Assembly (NCBI GenBank): GCA_036924285.1
Contig: JAYKYS010000011.1
Location: 8,122,001-8,186,000 of the forward strand
DNA from: Asterella californica
Lineage: Eukaryota > Streptophyta > Marchantiopsida > Marchantiales > Aytoniaceae
DNA: 64,000 nucleotides
Direction: 5' to 3'
Shown here: piece after piece, positions 37,365 through 48,953 of the stretch
Numbering within the stretch: position 1 is the stretch's first letter
How the letters are laid out: every line of letters starts with the position of its first letter
The notes under the pieces: model-generated
The model's database searches: none
What the model was told of the DNA's origin: nothing
What the model saw: the letters and a program-made list of their open reading frames with translations, nothing else
Position numbers and translations under genes: made by a program

Positions 37365-39408
37365 ATAGCAGCAAGATGTAGAAAGCGGGAAGCACAACCA
37401 AAGAGCTTAGTAGCGAGAAACTCATACCAAGAGAGAGAATCGTGTTGTTCGAACGTGACCATCTGTCATGCGTTGCAAGGAGGCACGAGAGCTTGGCAAC
37501 AACATGACTACTCAACTTGCATCCATGCTTGATTTTTATCGATCGAATGATTCTAACATCTTGGACACAGTCGAGCCACATATGGTTGAAGGGAGTTGTA
37601 GTCAGGATTGTTTGCAACTCGGCATGTTCTTTGACTTACGAGGCTTGTTCGTGTTGCATGAAAGTTGTCAGAGGTGTTTCTAGACACATAGACTTCAGCT
37701 CGGCGGTTAGCATGTCTGAATCATCTCTAGGTTGATGTTGTGTGATGGTTGTAAGCATTCGCGCTTGGCGATTCCAGGTTGTCCTTATGGACTAGCAACA
37801 AGGGATTGGAGGATTGAAGATTGCAAGTTGTTCACGGTTTGACAAGCAGGTGTTGCGCTCATTGGTATGAGTGCTATGGAGTTTGAGTCAAGAACAGAGC
37901 GAGAGCAGAAAGATGTGTTAAATGCTATCATTTCATGGTTTTTGAGATTTTGAAGTCGGGTTGAGTCATAAAGCTAGTGAGAGGATTGTTTTTCTTACAA
38001 GATGACTTGGAACTATCAGTCGAATAGTGGGTTTCGTTGAGCGATCTGACGTGGAACATATCCGAATCTAGTTGGAGAAACTGAGCACCGAAGACAATTT
38101 AGACGAGTTGTAGTCACATGCTCAGCTTTGTCGGGACACGTTCATCGAAATACGAGTGATAAGGAAGCAAGCTCACGATGTAAATCTACAACCGAGTGTG
38201 TGAGACAAGATTAAGACGAGTCAATTGTTGATTTAAGAAATCTTCAGAGTGATCTGGAAGCAGTTGTGGAGAAGCTTGACCGCTTTAGTTTATTATTCAA
38301 CTAATTGAGCAATCGAGAAAAGCTCTAGCTGAGTATGTGCGCATCATTGAGCTAGGACGGTTTGCATCGTGTACCTTTTCTCTACTACGTTATGGGAAAA
38401 CTACTTCTAACCTTGCTGAAAGCATCAGTGCTACTTTGAAGTTAATACGATTCAACGTCTCTTTCTGAAAGTTATATGATATTTTGTACTATCTTACATG
38501 TAGATTCTCCCAACGAAGAATCCAGTTTGTAGGTCATGAAGGTTTGTTGATATTCTTTGCACAGGAGCGCGGATGATTGAACACGAAACTATATCTGAGT
38601 AATTCATTTGCATAGTTTCAAGTCCATGTTAAGCCTACTCGGGTGTTTCATAGTTTCCACACAAGATAATAAGTATTCGCCTTCCTCTCTATAAAATTAA
38701 AATCGTCCTCTCCTAGACGGCGTAAATTTTTCATGACATGAAATCGTCAATCAGAAGCTTCACATTGTGTTAGGGTGTCGAAGTGCAATATAAATCTTGC
38801 ACTGGTGTGACATGTGTGTGGGTGATATTGTACTTACGCGTGACATGACATTCTCAAGATGGTACTTACGTGTTGTCTGTCACTTGGTTGGAAAGTGTCC
38901 TCCGCTCCTATCAATTGCCAACGGATCGACTCTACGTGCCTTCTTCCCTACACTGTGAGGTGGTCTTCCACACCTAGGCTTATCTGTGACCATGCCATGC
39001 TGTTTCATAAAGTGCTTTTGGAAAGCACTCGATTTCTACTAAGAATACAGCTTGGTAAATCTTGGATGAGGCACCTATATAGCATCCGTCTTATATTTCG
39101 TCCTATTATAACCTTGTCTCAATGGAGATCATGCTTAGCAACAATAGACGTAGGTTGAGTAGCCATGGAGATTGGAAGTAAAAAATGATACCACTTGTTG
39201 TTTGAGTTTTTGACCACTGGTTGTAAATCAACCATAACTAGTGGAAAGGAGAAATAGAGTGTCTTGCTCAATTCTTGAGAAGTCGTGATTCACGAACCCT
39301 GATCATTTGCTCGTTCAAGGCTGGAAAATGACCCAGTCTGTTAGTAACAAATGAAACTCGGTTGTGATGTGCTACTCATATAAGGAAGATTCATATATTC
39401 ATAGATGT
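37365..39408. other. No supported gene
   Basis: Several overlapping short frames exist at 37.3-37.7 kb without motifs. Around 38870-39150 the minus strand has a basic text (KPRCGRPPHSVGKKARRVDP in one frame) reminiscent of a C-terminal basic tail, but it is isolated and broken. At 39214-39246 a palindrome (CCACTGGTTG ... CAACCATAACTAGTGG) precedes the minisatellite. Confidence 0.35.
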
Positions 39409-40123
39409 CAAATGATTTCTAGTTGTCATTTGACTATCCATGTTACTGTAAATTTCGCATGAAGTAAATGACTGACAAATGATTTCTGGTTGTCATTTAC
39501 CTACCTCTATATTATATATTTCTGATGATATACATAGCAAATGATTTTCTGGTTGTTACTTGACAACCCATGTTACTGCAAAATCTTCCATGATATATAG
39601 TACAAATGATTTCAGGTTGTCATTTAACTACCCATGTTATTGTAAATTTTTCATAGTATATACTACAAATGATTTCTGGTTGTCATTTGACTATCCATGT
39701 TACTATAAATTTTCATAGTATATACTACAAAAGATTTCCGGTTGTTATTTAACTACTACTTACTATAAATTTTCTTTAGTATATACTACAAATGATTTTC
39801 GGTTGTCATTTGACTATCCATATTACTGTAAATTTCGAATGATATATAACACAGATGATTTCAGGTTGTCATTTGACTATCTATTTTACTAAAACAATTT
39901 CATAATATATAGTACAAATGATATCCGGTTGTCATTTGCCTTCTCATGCTATAATAATCTGCAGAGTCATCACTACAAATAATATCTTGTAGTCATTTGC
40001 TCGAGCATGTCCTTAAAAACATTGTGTCAAGTAAGTAGCAAATGAGTTCTGGTTGTCATTTGACTTCTCGTGGTGTTGTAATCTTCTGATGTAAACGGGA
40101 ACTGATCACCAGTTGTCATTTGG
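39409..40123. repeat. Minisatellite, about 12 units of about 62 bp, each with a small dyad
   Basis: Units begin near 39409, 39475, 39538, 39602, 39664, 39727, 39788, 39851, 39912, 39979, 40039 and 40100. The conserved core is CAAATGA-TTTCTGGTTG-TCATTTG, an inverted repeat with 7-bp arms and a 10-bp loop, followed by a variable AT-rich spacer (often CTATCCATGTTACTGTAAAT...). Outer units are more diverged than central ones. Confidence 0.9.
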
Positions 40124-40273
40124 AAGTATGCAATTTGCTAATATAACTGGTGAACTCCTCACTGGTTATCCACCGTCTGTGAGACAAACATTCATTTGAA
40201 AATTCATTGATAAACATTCAAACCCAATCTACAACTTTACTTCTCAATAAAGAATCATCAATATATCATTACG

Positions 40274-40693
40274 TTACATCACATCATAATGTTGATGTGC
40301 ATCGATATCATTAATCCATTTTGCTGTCTGAGTGACGAGACACGTCTTAGAACTGAATGACGATTCCAAGAGTGACAGTGACTCATCTGCAGTTTCTGGC
40401 ACCATAACATGACGGTCATCTTGAAGTCTTATGTTCTCGTCACATGTGTGCCAATTGTGGCATAATCCGCAAACTTGTAACTGCCGAGAGGATGTGCCTT
40501 CTTCTCTACTAGTTGAACCAAGCAGAACTTCACACTGATCAAATGTGCTAGACTCTTCAGTGATTTCCGAAGCAGAGAATTGCACTTCAGATTCGTCCAT
40601 AGGTTGAGTTGAGCTTGGACCACCATTTGGTATCCTCATCACCTTATGACGATCCTCCCGCATAACAACCGATGGTGGATGACAAGCAAGCAC
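40274..40693 (-). CDS. Short ORF with a zinc-knuckle-like CxxC segment, possible transposase tail
   Basis: An uninterrupted 139-codon minus-strand frame. It is rich in Ser, Glu and Thr and contains VCGLCHNWHTCDEN, which resembles a shortened C-x2-C...H...C knuckle such as those at the C-terminus of MULE/FAR1-type transposases. It lies next to the minisatellite and within transposon-rich DNA. There is no clear upstream transposase, so this is either a fragment or an unrelated small ORF. Confidence 0.3.
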   Translation of the reverse strand: MLACHPPSVVMREDRHKVMRIPNGGPSSTQPMDESEVQFSASEITEESSTFDQCEVLLGSTSREEGTSSRQLQVCGLCHNWHTCDENIRLQDDRHVMVPETADESLSLLESSFSSKTCLVTQTAKWINDIDAHQHYDVM

Positions 40694-42652
40694 AGGTCAT
40701 GCATGTCTTGTAATAAGAACGGATGCAAACAATTCACATAAAAAGAAACTGCACTAGAAGATATCACAGTGCACCAAACTTAGTTGTGGGGCTCCTTTCT
40801 AGCTCAAGGTCTCAACAATTAGCATGAAGACGCCACTGCATTTCATGGTATTCAATGCAAGAGCATTCTGACTTGAGTCCAGTGTCGTACTTTACTATGT
40901 AGTTCTCAAGCACACCAACTTTCTGCTTTCCACGCCTCTCTCCGACGGGTGTGGAAAGCATCTGCTGAAGCAAAATAAACCAGACAAGATATTGCAGACA
41001 AGGCGGTTAAGTATTGACGAGATCAAGGATTTAGCATCGATGATGCACAAGGAAAGCTAATGTTCTGTTAGATCTCGAAGGAGAAATATCTGATAGTGGT
41101 GGACTTATAGATGATGCACAAGGAAAACTAATGTTCTGTTAGATCTCGAAGGAGAAATATCTGATAGTGGTGGACTTATAGTGAAACAAGATAGAAATGG
41201 ACATTTCAAAGTAAGATTGTTGTCGCTTGTTTCAAGAAATCCAGCGACAAGTGAAAGTAGTTCCCACAAGAATTCAAACATTCTCGCCTCCTTTCATTGA
41301 CACTGACAACAATTGCTTCACATAGGAGGTCGAATATGAAGCAGATAGTGGTGAATTGGACCCTAGACTGAGCATCATGAAGTGAATGAAGATTATGAAG
41401 CGGAGAAATTTGAAGTGGAATCCGAATCTGAGGAGAGGGAGGTCGAACCTGAAGTTGCTTCTGAACCACTCGAGGTCGAAGCCGAAGTTGAACCAGTGGA
41501 GGTCGACCTTGAAGCTGAGAACTACAGTTTTGACTTCAAATATCCAATCCTTACACAGGTCGAGACACCTTAAACCACTCGAGTTTCAGAGGAGCAAGCG
41601 TTTACATGCGTATCATTGAGAAGGAGGAAGTTACCAATGTGCGGCAGAGGACGTGCAACCGGTTTGACGCCGGCTGCTCGAGAAGCAACGAACATGACAC
41701 TTTCTACGCACAGAGCGTTAGTACATGCACATATTATCAAAGATCATCCGAGTGTGATCACTAGGAGTAAGCTCAACGAAGATGTATTCTGCACTGACTC
41801 ATACTAACAGATGTATTCGTTACTCATACCTTGAGCAAGTAATGGTATTCAAGTGGAAATAAAGAGTTGAGATCTGTTATTAGATGGAAGATAATGCATT
41901 GTATCTGAGTCTATTCATCACGAACTTAAACTGTGCATGTAATATCTTGCTCACTGTATCTAAATCATGTAATCTCTTGCCTTAAACTACTCAATTTGAT
42001 AAACATGTAACACAACGACAGTATGAATCTATCAAACTCTCTTCACCATTGTGAATTAACCTTTCAAGATAAGGTGATGGTTTAGCAACAAACAACGGTT
42101 TAATGAACATTGTGAGGGTCAGATCATTCTTCATCTTCGTGTGTGGAGCTGTTAGGGTCTCCTCCAACTCACCGATTTGACATAGTCGCTCCTTCATGAT
42201 CTCCAGTGACTTCTCCAGTCTTGTCACAAGCTCAGCAATTTTCTTATCGATCAAGCAGACTTCATAGTTATCTTCTTCACGTTCGGACGCTTGAGCAACA
42301 CTCTACTTCCTGTCTCCATAGCGTCTTGAGTCCATCTACGCTGCATCCAAGTGTATCAATGAAACTCGATAGACTTGGTTCGAGCTTCTCTCGCGTTACA
42401 GTGAACATATTGTCAGTTTTCCAAATCCATCACGTTCATCACACACTTCCATGACAGACACTCCACATCAAAGTTATCACCGACCACCTACGAGGAATAT
42501 GACTATGCAAATTTCGAAACTCAAGAGAGGGACTATGAATACAGTTTATGGATTCGAGTTCGGGAAAGAATGCGGTGTCGTGTCGTGGACCGGCTCCTAC
42601 CTGAAATACAAACTTCGATGCTTGTCGCTCCAAAGACACTCATGAGAAGACA
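40694..42652. other. Transposon-like DNA with unassigned small frames
   Basis: 41039-41180 is a tandem duplication of a 71-bp unit (GATGATGCACAAGGAAA...) with one difference between copies. The plus-strand frame 41382-41573 is extremely acidic (EVESESEEREVEPEVASEPL) and likely low complexity. 42487-42660 encodes EYDYANFETQERDYEYSLWI on +, which looks coding-like but is not recognised. No host gene is supported. Confidence 0.35.
41039..41180. repeat. 71-bp tandem duplication
   Basis: Two head-to-tail copies, starting at 41039 and 41110, are nearly identical (AAAGCTAATG versus AAAACTAATG). Confidence 0.9.
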
Positions 42653-43140
42653 AGCTAGGCCCCAGCTTACAGATTTTGGCACAATCTCAGATCTCCATTT
42701 TCATCGCATAGATGGGTAGAGCTCCTTGTCAGCATTCCATAGGCACTTTGTCTACTTCGTTTGGGCGTCTAGTGGAGAAGTTACAGGACTCGAAAGATGG
42801 AGAAAATAAGCTAGGCCCCAGCTTACGGGTTTTTGGCACCACTTCGGATCTTCGTTTTTATCGCACCAGTGGATAGAGCTCCTTGTCAGCATTCCATAGG
42901 CACTTTGTCTACTTCGTTTGGACGCATAGTGAAGAAGTTACAGGACTCGAAAGATGGAGAAAACAAGCTAGGCCCCAGCTTACGAGCTTTTGGCGCAACT
43001 TCGGATCTTTACTTTTATCGCATAGATGGATAGAGCTCGTTGTCAGCTTTCCATGGGCATCTTGTTTATTTCGTTTGGACATCCAGAGAAGAAGTTATGC
43101 GATTCGAAAAAAGGTAAAATCAAGCTAGGCCCCTAGTTAC
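42653..43140. repeat. 157-bp tandem repeats, three units plus partial
   Basis: The word AGCTAGGCCCC marks unit starts at 42653, 42809, 42966 and 43123 (spacings 156, 157 and 157). Shared internal text includes TAGAGCTCCTTGTCAGCATT and GAAGTTACAGGACTCGAAAG. Such repeats are frequent in LTR or leader regions of plant retrotransposons. Confidence 0.9.
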
Positions 43141-44614
43141 TTGCTGACTGGGTATTTAGGGCTTCAGGCGTTATATCAAAGACGCAAGGGGTCTGCTTCT
43201 TATTATTGAGGGTTGAACTTCGTACGTACAGACTGTAACAAGGGGGCTGCTTAAGGGGTTTGCTTGCACCTGCGACCTGTCAGCGGACGGTGCGGGAGAT
43301 TTGGAAGTCCAATGCAAACGCGCAAGGCGTCGTTGGGTTCAGATCTGTGCAGGCTACGCAATGGTTCAAACGGTTAGGGAAGAGACGGATCGGGGAGTGC
43401 GTACTGGGAGAAATTGAGACGCAGGAAGCAGATTTGAGGTTTTCAGTTACCTGTGAAGGAGAGTTGGACCGTTCGGGCCGTTCCGGAGTCCAAACTTGCT
43501 GTCCTTGGATCCATTGGGATCAGAACAACGAGTTCTTTAGGAAATTGAAGACGATACCAGTTTTCATCGGGCGGTTTGGAAGTTCTGAGTGAAATTGGCT
43601 CGCATGGAAGCGCTTACATCAGATTTTCGTTCACCTGCGACCTGAGGTTGGACTGTTCTTCGCGATAGGTGAGCCAAGCTCTTCGTTCTTGGTGCCTACG
43701 CGATCAGGGAGTCTTCATCTACTCATAGGAGAAGACTATACGTGGATTGGATTGTTGGTTTGGGTGTGGTGAGCGAATTTGAGCCGCAGGGAGCTGATTT
43801 ACGTCAGTTTTTTGCAACTTGCGGCCAAATTTCTCGAGTGGTTTTGCAAGGGGAACTCCAAACGACTTGTTTGGAGTCTCGTTGGGTTCAGGGTAGCTAG
43901 ATCTATCTGCCAGCGAAGACGGATATCAGTTTGGACGATCCGTTTGTGCGGTGTGAGCGGTTTTAAGCCGCTGGGAGGAGTTTTTGGAGGTTCGGTCACC
44001 TGCGACCGAAAATCGGCGATATCTCGGCTGTTGGGAGTCGGATCTGAAAGTTTCTTGGGTTAACGGAGTCAGCGGAGGAGACCCTATCGACATCTGAAGT
44101 CCGTTCAGCGAAAAGAGGAAGTCCACAGATAGGCCTTTTTCGGTTTCTTCGCTACGGGTTTTGCTCTTTTGAGTTCGTTAGAATTCTGGTTGGTTGTATA
44201 CAGCTTGTGGTAGCTAGCTTTAGCTAAGAGCTTATACATGGATGTGGTTTGGACTTGGGTTTGGATCTTGTGATACTGCTGTGGCTCTGTTTGTTAGCAA
44301 AGAGAAGTTTCTCTTGCTTTGAGCTACGCTTCGGTGGTTTTGCGTCGGGGTTGTGATTCAAGGGTTGTTTTCAAGGGCTTTTGAAACAGGTTACAGACTG
44401 CTCTGGTCTAGTTCTCAGTTTTGTGCTCTTAGGAGAAAGAACCGACAGTGTACATACATTTGGAGTGTATATATAGCAGCATTCTTTTTCGTGGTTGTTC
44501 TTCTCTGTCTCGTCTCTGTTTCAGCACACAACATCTCCACAGCCAGGAACCCCGCGTTTTCCTGGACATCCTTCACGCACAAAACGTCCGACGCGACAGC
44601 GGGAGAAGAAAGTG
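43141..44614 (+). other. Noncoding, retroelement leader/LTR-like, with a TATA-like motif
   Basis: The block is GC-richer than its surroundings, with loosely repeated phrases (CACCTGCGACC, GTTGGGTTCAG, GGTTTGGAAGT) and no convincing protein. A frame at 43260-43592 is open (110 codons) but motif-free. GTATATATAGC at 44466-44476 resembles a TATA box reading toward the non-LTR element, which starts about 140 bp downstream. Whether it is functional cannot be told from sequence. Confidence 0.4.
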
Positions 44615-47600
44615 CGGGAGTGTGGGAGGGTGAGAGAGGGATTGCGTTAGGAGAGGGTAGAGTGGGGTCGGGTGGGTTATTTTTCAGATATTTCTCTTCT
44701 TTTTTTGTTCTTCTTTCTTTTGGTTCTAGAATGGGTAGATTCTGTGGAGAAATGAGTGAGTATTAAATATTCTTGGGTTCTTTTTGAGGTTTTAGGGTTC
44801 CACAGTTTCCTGTCTAAGGTTTTTTGAGAGATCTTGGAGAGATTTCTTGCTGCACTTAGTGTGTTGTATCTCTACATATCAGGGTTCTTCCTTTTCTTTT
44901 TAGTGGGTTTTTCTTTTTTGAGATGTTTTTATTGCGACTATCGTTTGCTTGGATATCGTTCTTTTTTTAGCTATGGGTACTCTCTCCCTCCTGAGATCGA
45001 GACTGATTCGAGACACACCATGCACGGTGTGCAATCAGTTATTTATCTCGCAAGGGGTAAAATCTCATGTGGGAAAGATGCACAAGAGCTATGATTGGAT
45101 CACATGAGATGCCCAGGTTAGCCGAGAGCGGAGGTCTACACGTGCAATCATTATGACATCGTTCGCCCTTCTTCTTGGAGTTCCTCTTGAGTCGTGGGAA
45201 TGGTTGAGAGTCCACTCGGACACTATTCTGAGATTGTTCGAGACGAGTTTTCCGTGTCCGCGTTTTTCCATCAGTTACCCCGTGCTCTTCATGACAAGAT
45301 GAGGCATGCATTCCGTCTACTCCTCGACATGTTAGCACGGAACACTGAAGCGGCGTGGTTATTATTTTTGTTACTTTCTCGTTGGTGCCTCCGTTATACT
45401 CGAGGTGGTAGAGGGAGACATCGAGAGATGACGGTCTGTCTTCGGAGATTCCGTGTAGGTGATTGGGCGGCCTTACAGAAGAAATATGTACATGCGGTAC
45501 GAGGTAAGAGTGAGCTTGCCTCTACACGTGATATCTCATTTTTCGCTCGCATTCGACGTTGTAGGATGTTAGGTCAGGTTGGAGAGTATAGTAGAGCTGC
45601 TAGAGCATTGCATTCTTTGTCAATGACATGTCCTATTGAGGAGACGATCGCTTTGCTGTGTCTCTCACCACCTGAGATTCAGGACTATCAGCTCGAGGAG
45701 CCATTATGTCTCGATAGATCCTTGTTTGTCCATGCCTTGTGTACGGCTCCACGTCTATCTTCTGGAGGTCTGTTTGGGATGGTCTATGAGCATCTAGAGA
45801 TTGTTTTCAGACAGACGATCCCTCTAGTGATTTCTCGGAGCTTTTTCATATAGCGACAACAGTAGCTCAGGGACATATTCCTCATTCTATAGCTCAAGTA
45901 CTCAGGATAGCTAGACTTTTGACCATGACGAAAGATGGTGGAGAGATTCGACCGATAGTCATCGGCGAGATTTTCCTACGACTTATTAATCGTATCATTG
46001 TTCTTCAACTTCGAGATATTTTTCAAGATCACCTTTGTCCACATTAGTTTGGAGTTGCGACGCCTGGAGGTTGTGATTCTGTGTCCTTCGGCATTATGCT
46101 TCTCTTAGACATCTATCTTGATTGGATCGTCTTACAAGTGGACGTGGAAAATACTTCTAATAGCGTTTCTTGTGCTTCCATCTTTAAGGAACTCATGGAT
46201 GGCGGTGGATCTCTGACGAGTCTCGTTCCCTTCGTGCGTTCATTCTATGATTCTTCCACCCCCTTTATTACCAACACGGTCCTTCGATAGAGGAGGTTAC
46301 AGTCATCAGATCCGTTGTAGGTACTCGTCAAGGAGACCCTTTGGGTGGACCCCTCTTTGCCTTAGCTCACTATGAAGCTCTCTGGGCCATCCCCTTGGCT
46401 GCTCCAGGTTGTGTTTTTCCATCTCTAGCTGATGATACGCATATCGTAGGTCTGGTAGATCAAGTCTGTGTTGTCTTTGATCACCTCGTCTCTCAATTGA
46501 CCTTGGTAGGGCTAAGAGTGAAGGTGCCAAAGTGCAAGGCTTGGTCTTTCATAGGTATACCGTCGGACCTCCATCTCTCGGAAGGATTTGTTACACTTAG
46601 AGATGGTTTATGCATCCTCGGAGTACCGTGGGTACAGAGGACTTCATCTCTCGATTCTTAGATGTTGCCTTGGCGGAGGACGTTTTGCATATCGAGGATC
46701 TCCCTATGTTAGAGGACCCACATGTTGCTTTTGGTATCCTTTTCTCTTCCATTGCACGTCGTTCGAGTTACTTACTCCGCACAGTACCTCCATCTTCTAT
46801 CTTCATCTCGTGCCTTAGAGAGTTTGATAGGAGGATCATGGAGGTTTTTGATGACCCATAAGATCAGGGACCTTTGATTGTATGACAGGACCTCTCGCAC
46901 GTAGGCAGACATCTTTGTCGATATCATGTGACGGGGTGGGCTTATTATCCATGGAGGAAACTGCTCCGGTAGTCTTTTTGAGTAGTTGAGCCCTCTCAGC
47001 ACCTTGGCTCTCTTGTCGTTTTCTCGTGCGAGATAGACTTATTCTGGAGAGCTACATGACCGAGGTGGAGGATGGTTCCTATCCGCTACAGTTGTGTCTC
47101 TGTGAGACAAGAGATAGTTTGACTCTTGAGGCACGTGAGGCACACCCTCGATTCGATACCGTAACTTTCGATGGATCTTGCGGTCTACAGTCCTCTCTGA
47201 CGGGACACTACTTCCAGTAGGTTCTCCATGCACTCTTACTGGATCCTTTCATCTCACGGTATACTAGAGCTCGACTCCGCTCTTGTTCGAACAAGGGCGC
47301 AGGCTCTTGACTCATAGCTCGACCTTGCATTAGAGCGTTCTGACTCGCACTGACTATCTTCTCTACAGCGACGAGATACCGTCTAGGCTTGGTCCAGCCT
47401 ATTGCTTCGGCATTGTCCACCTGCAAGTGCGAGATCTCGCTCGACACCCTGGATCGACACCTTGTTCTTTGTCCTCACGATGGAGAGCGGATAGCCACCC
47501 ATGATGCCATCAAGGATGTTGTGTTCGTCTTAGCACGAGAGAGCGGTTACATGACGTGGAGAGAGCGTTGATACGCTCTTCAGACGGGAGGATCAATGAG

Positions 47601-48200
47601 AACTGACCTATACATGATGAAGGAGGATCAGGTCTCAATGACAGATGTGGTTGTTACGGATCCGACACGAGACTCAGTAGCGGCACAGGTGATCATCCAT
47701 CCCTCAGGATGGGCTGCATGCGTGGCGACAGCAGCGAAGGTGACCAAGTATAGGGGTATGCAGGTGAGACATTGCTTCATCCCCTTAGCCTTGGAGATAG
47801 ACGGATCGACAGCTTCGGAGTTCGACGTCTTCTTTCGAGATTGTGCTAGAACCTACCATGAGAGACGTCAGGGGTACCACTTTTTTTTTCTTTTTGTACT
47901 ATATTTTTTAGACATCGAGTTTCCATTGCTCTACAGAGAGCTTTAGCAGGAGCAGTCCACAAGAGAGCAATTGCAGTAGGCGATGCTACTTCATGTGCAT
48001 TTGCAGGACCATTGACTTATCTGTTTCTGATATTTTAGGGACGGTAGGCGACCTTAGAGCTACTGATAGCGGGGTTTAGTCCCGGTGTTTTTCCCTTCGG
48101 GGTGTTAGTTGCTTGGCCCTTCGGGTCTTTCTTTCCCATGTAAGGCTTGATGGGAGTCTTTCCATCTGTTGGCTATTCATTGCATCGTGTTTTTCCTCAC
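44615..48200 (+). mobile_element. Full-length non-LTR retrotransposon copy A (RT plus restriction-like endonuclease), inactivated
   Basis: 3.6 kb, homologous end to end with copy B on the opposite strand (53822-60439). The coding frame probably starts at the ATG at 45153 (MTSFALLLGVPLESWEWLR) and is broken by frameshifts near 45260 and 45810 and stops such as TAG at 46045. RT blocks seen: LQVDVENT (motif A), TRQGDP next to LGGPLFALAHYEAL (motif B), LADDTHIVG (motif C). C-terminally, CKCEISLDTLDRHLVLCPHD is a zinc-knuckle-like segment followed by RIATHDAIKDVV, then MTDVVVTDPTRDS ... AATAAKVTKYRGM-type text (real window text: CVATAAKVTKYRGMQV), fitting a PD-(D/E)xK restriction-like endonuclease as in R2-group elements. 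The 3' end is near 48200, followed by ATAAATGATAAATGG-type tail. No target duplication was found for this copy. Confidence 0.82.
45003..45038 (+). repeat. Conserved stem-loop in the non-LTR element 5' region (copy A)
   Basis: CTGATT...CACACC ATGCAC GGTGTG...AATCAG forms a two-part stem. The same structure is at 60016-60051 in copy B, where the inner part is a perfect palindrome CACACCATGCATGGTGTG. Confidence 0.75.
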
Positions 48201-48502
48201 TATAAATGATAAATGGTAAATGATGTATCTGTCTTTTGGGAGTTTCGAAGACCATGAGACTGTCCATGTGAGTCCACCACAGCGGGACTCAGACCAGAAG
48301 CTTCATTAACAGCAGCAGCATGCACTTCCAACCGTGCTCACAAGAGACTGAACCCACGACCTTTTTATTAGAGGAATGTAGGCTAAACCACTTGGGACAT
48401 CGATCTTCTATGATTCAAACGTTTGAATACGGTGTGAGCAAACCAATTCCCTCATCACATACCGGTAATGTACTCATGAAATCCTTTCCTGTCATCGGAT
48501 GA
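48201..48502. other. Flank of the non-LTR element, no gene
   Basis: A short AT-rich tail-like stretch and unassigned sequence. A GTTTGAATACGGTGTGA word at about 48420 is shared with 37148. Confidence 0.4.
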
Positions 48503-48953
48503 TACAGTAGTGTCACTGATTAGCCAACTAATGCAGTGACCCTCGTGTAAACTTAATTACGGCACGCCTGAATCCGGGTAAGTAAGACTGAAATTCGGGC
48601 AGGAGATGTGAAGATCGAGTAAGACGTCTTTATTACTGTGCGGGAAAGGATTAGAGCATCATCTCGTGGTAGCGTGGTGATGAGACCTCGAGTTTAGGAG
48701 AAGGAGGTCTTGAGTTCGATATTCCCTGAGCCTATTTTGACGCTGCGGCCCGCGGCCGCGGTATTAGGGTCCTTGTCGCCCTACTATGCGGCCTCCGGCC
48801 GCAGGTTTAGGGTTAATGCCTTAAGAAAAAAACCTCCTCCCTCGAGGTTTAGGAAATAGCGGGCAGCTACCCGTCACACGCGCTGGCAGATCCCGTCACA
48901 CGCTCGGCCTGAAGTAAATGCGCATTAGTTTGCGAAACTGTGACACTACTGTA
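48503..48953. mobile_element. Probable 451-bp MITE with 14-bp terminal inverted repeats
   Basis: TACAGTAGTGTCAC at 48503-48516 is exactly inverted at 48940-48953. Both outer flanks carry CCTTTCCTGTCATCGG-type text (48483 onward; CCCTTCCTGTCATCGG from 48954), a flanking direct repeat that is offset by four bases on the left. The interior holds a tRNA-like segment and GC-rich GCGGCC words (48746-48800). There is no coding capacity. Confidence 0.6.
48650..48735 (+). repeat. Possible tRNA-derived SINE head
   Basis: The order CGTGGTAGCGTGGTGATGAG ... GGAGGTCTTGAGTTCGATATT resembles a decayed A-box and B-box (GGTTCGANTCC-type) spacing of a tRNA-derived SINE. No clean cloverleaf can be drawn, so it is not a functional tRNA. 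Confidence 0.35.

Noticed and set aside
39409..40123. CRISPR-like array
   Set aside because: Units are diverged, the spacers are related rather than unique, and the context is a plant nuclear genome; it is a minisatellite.
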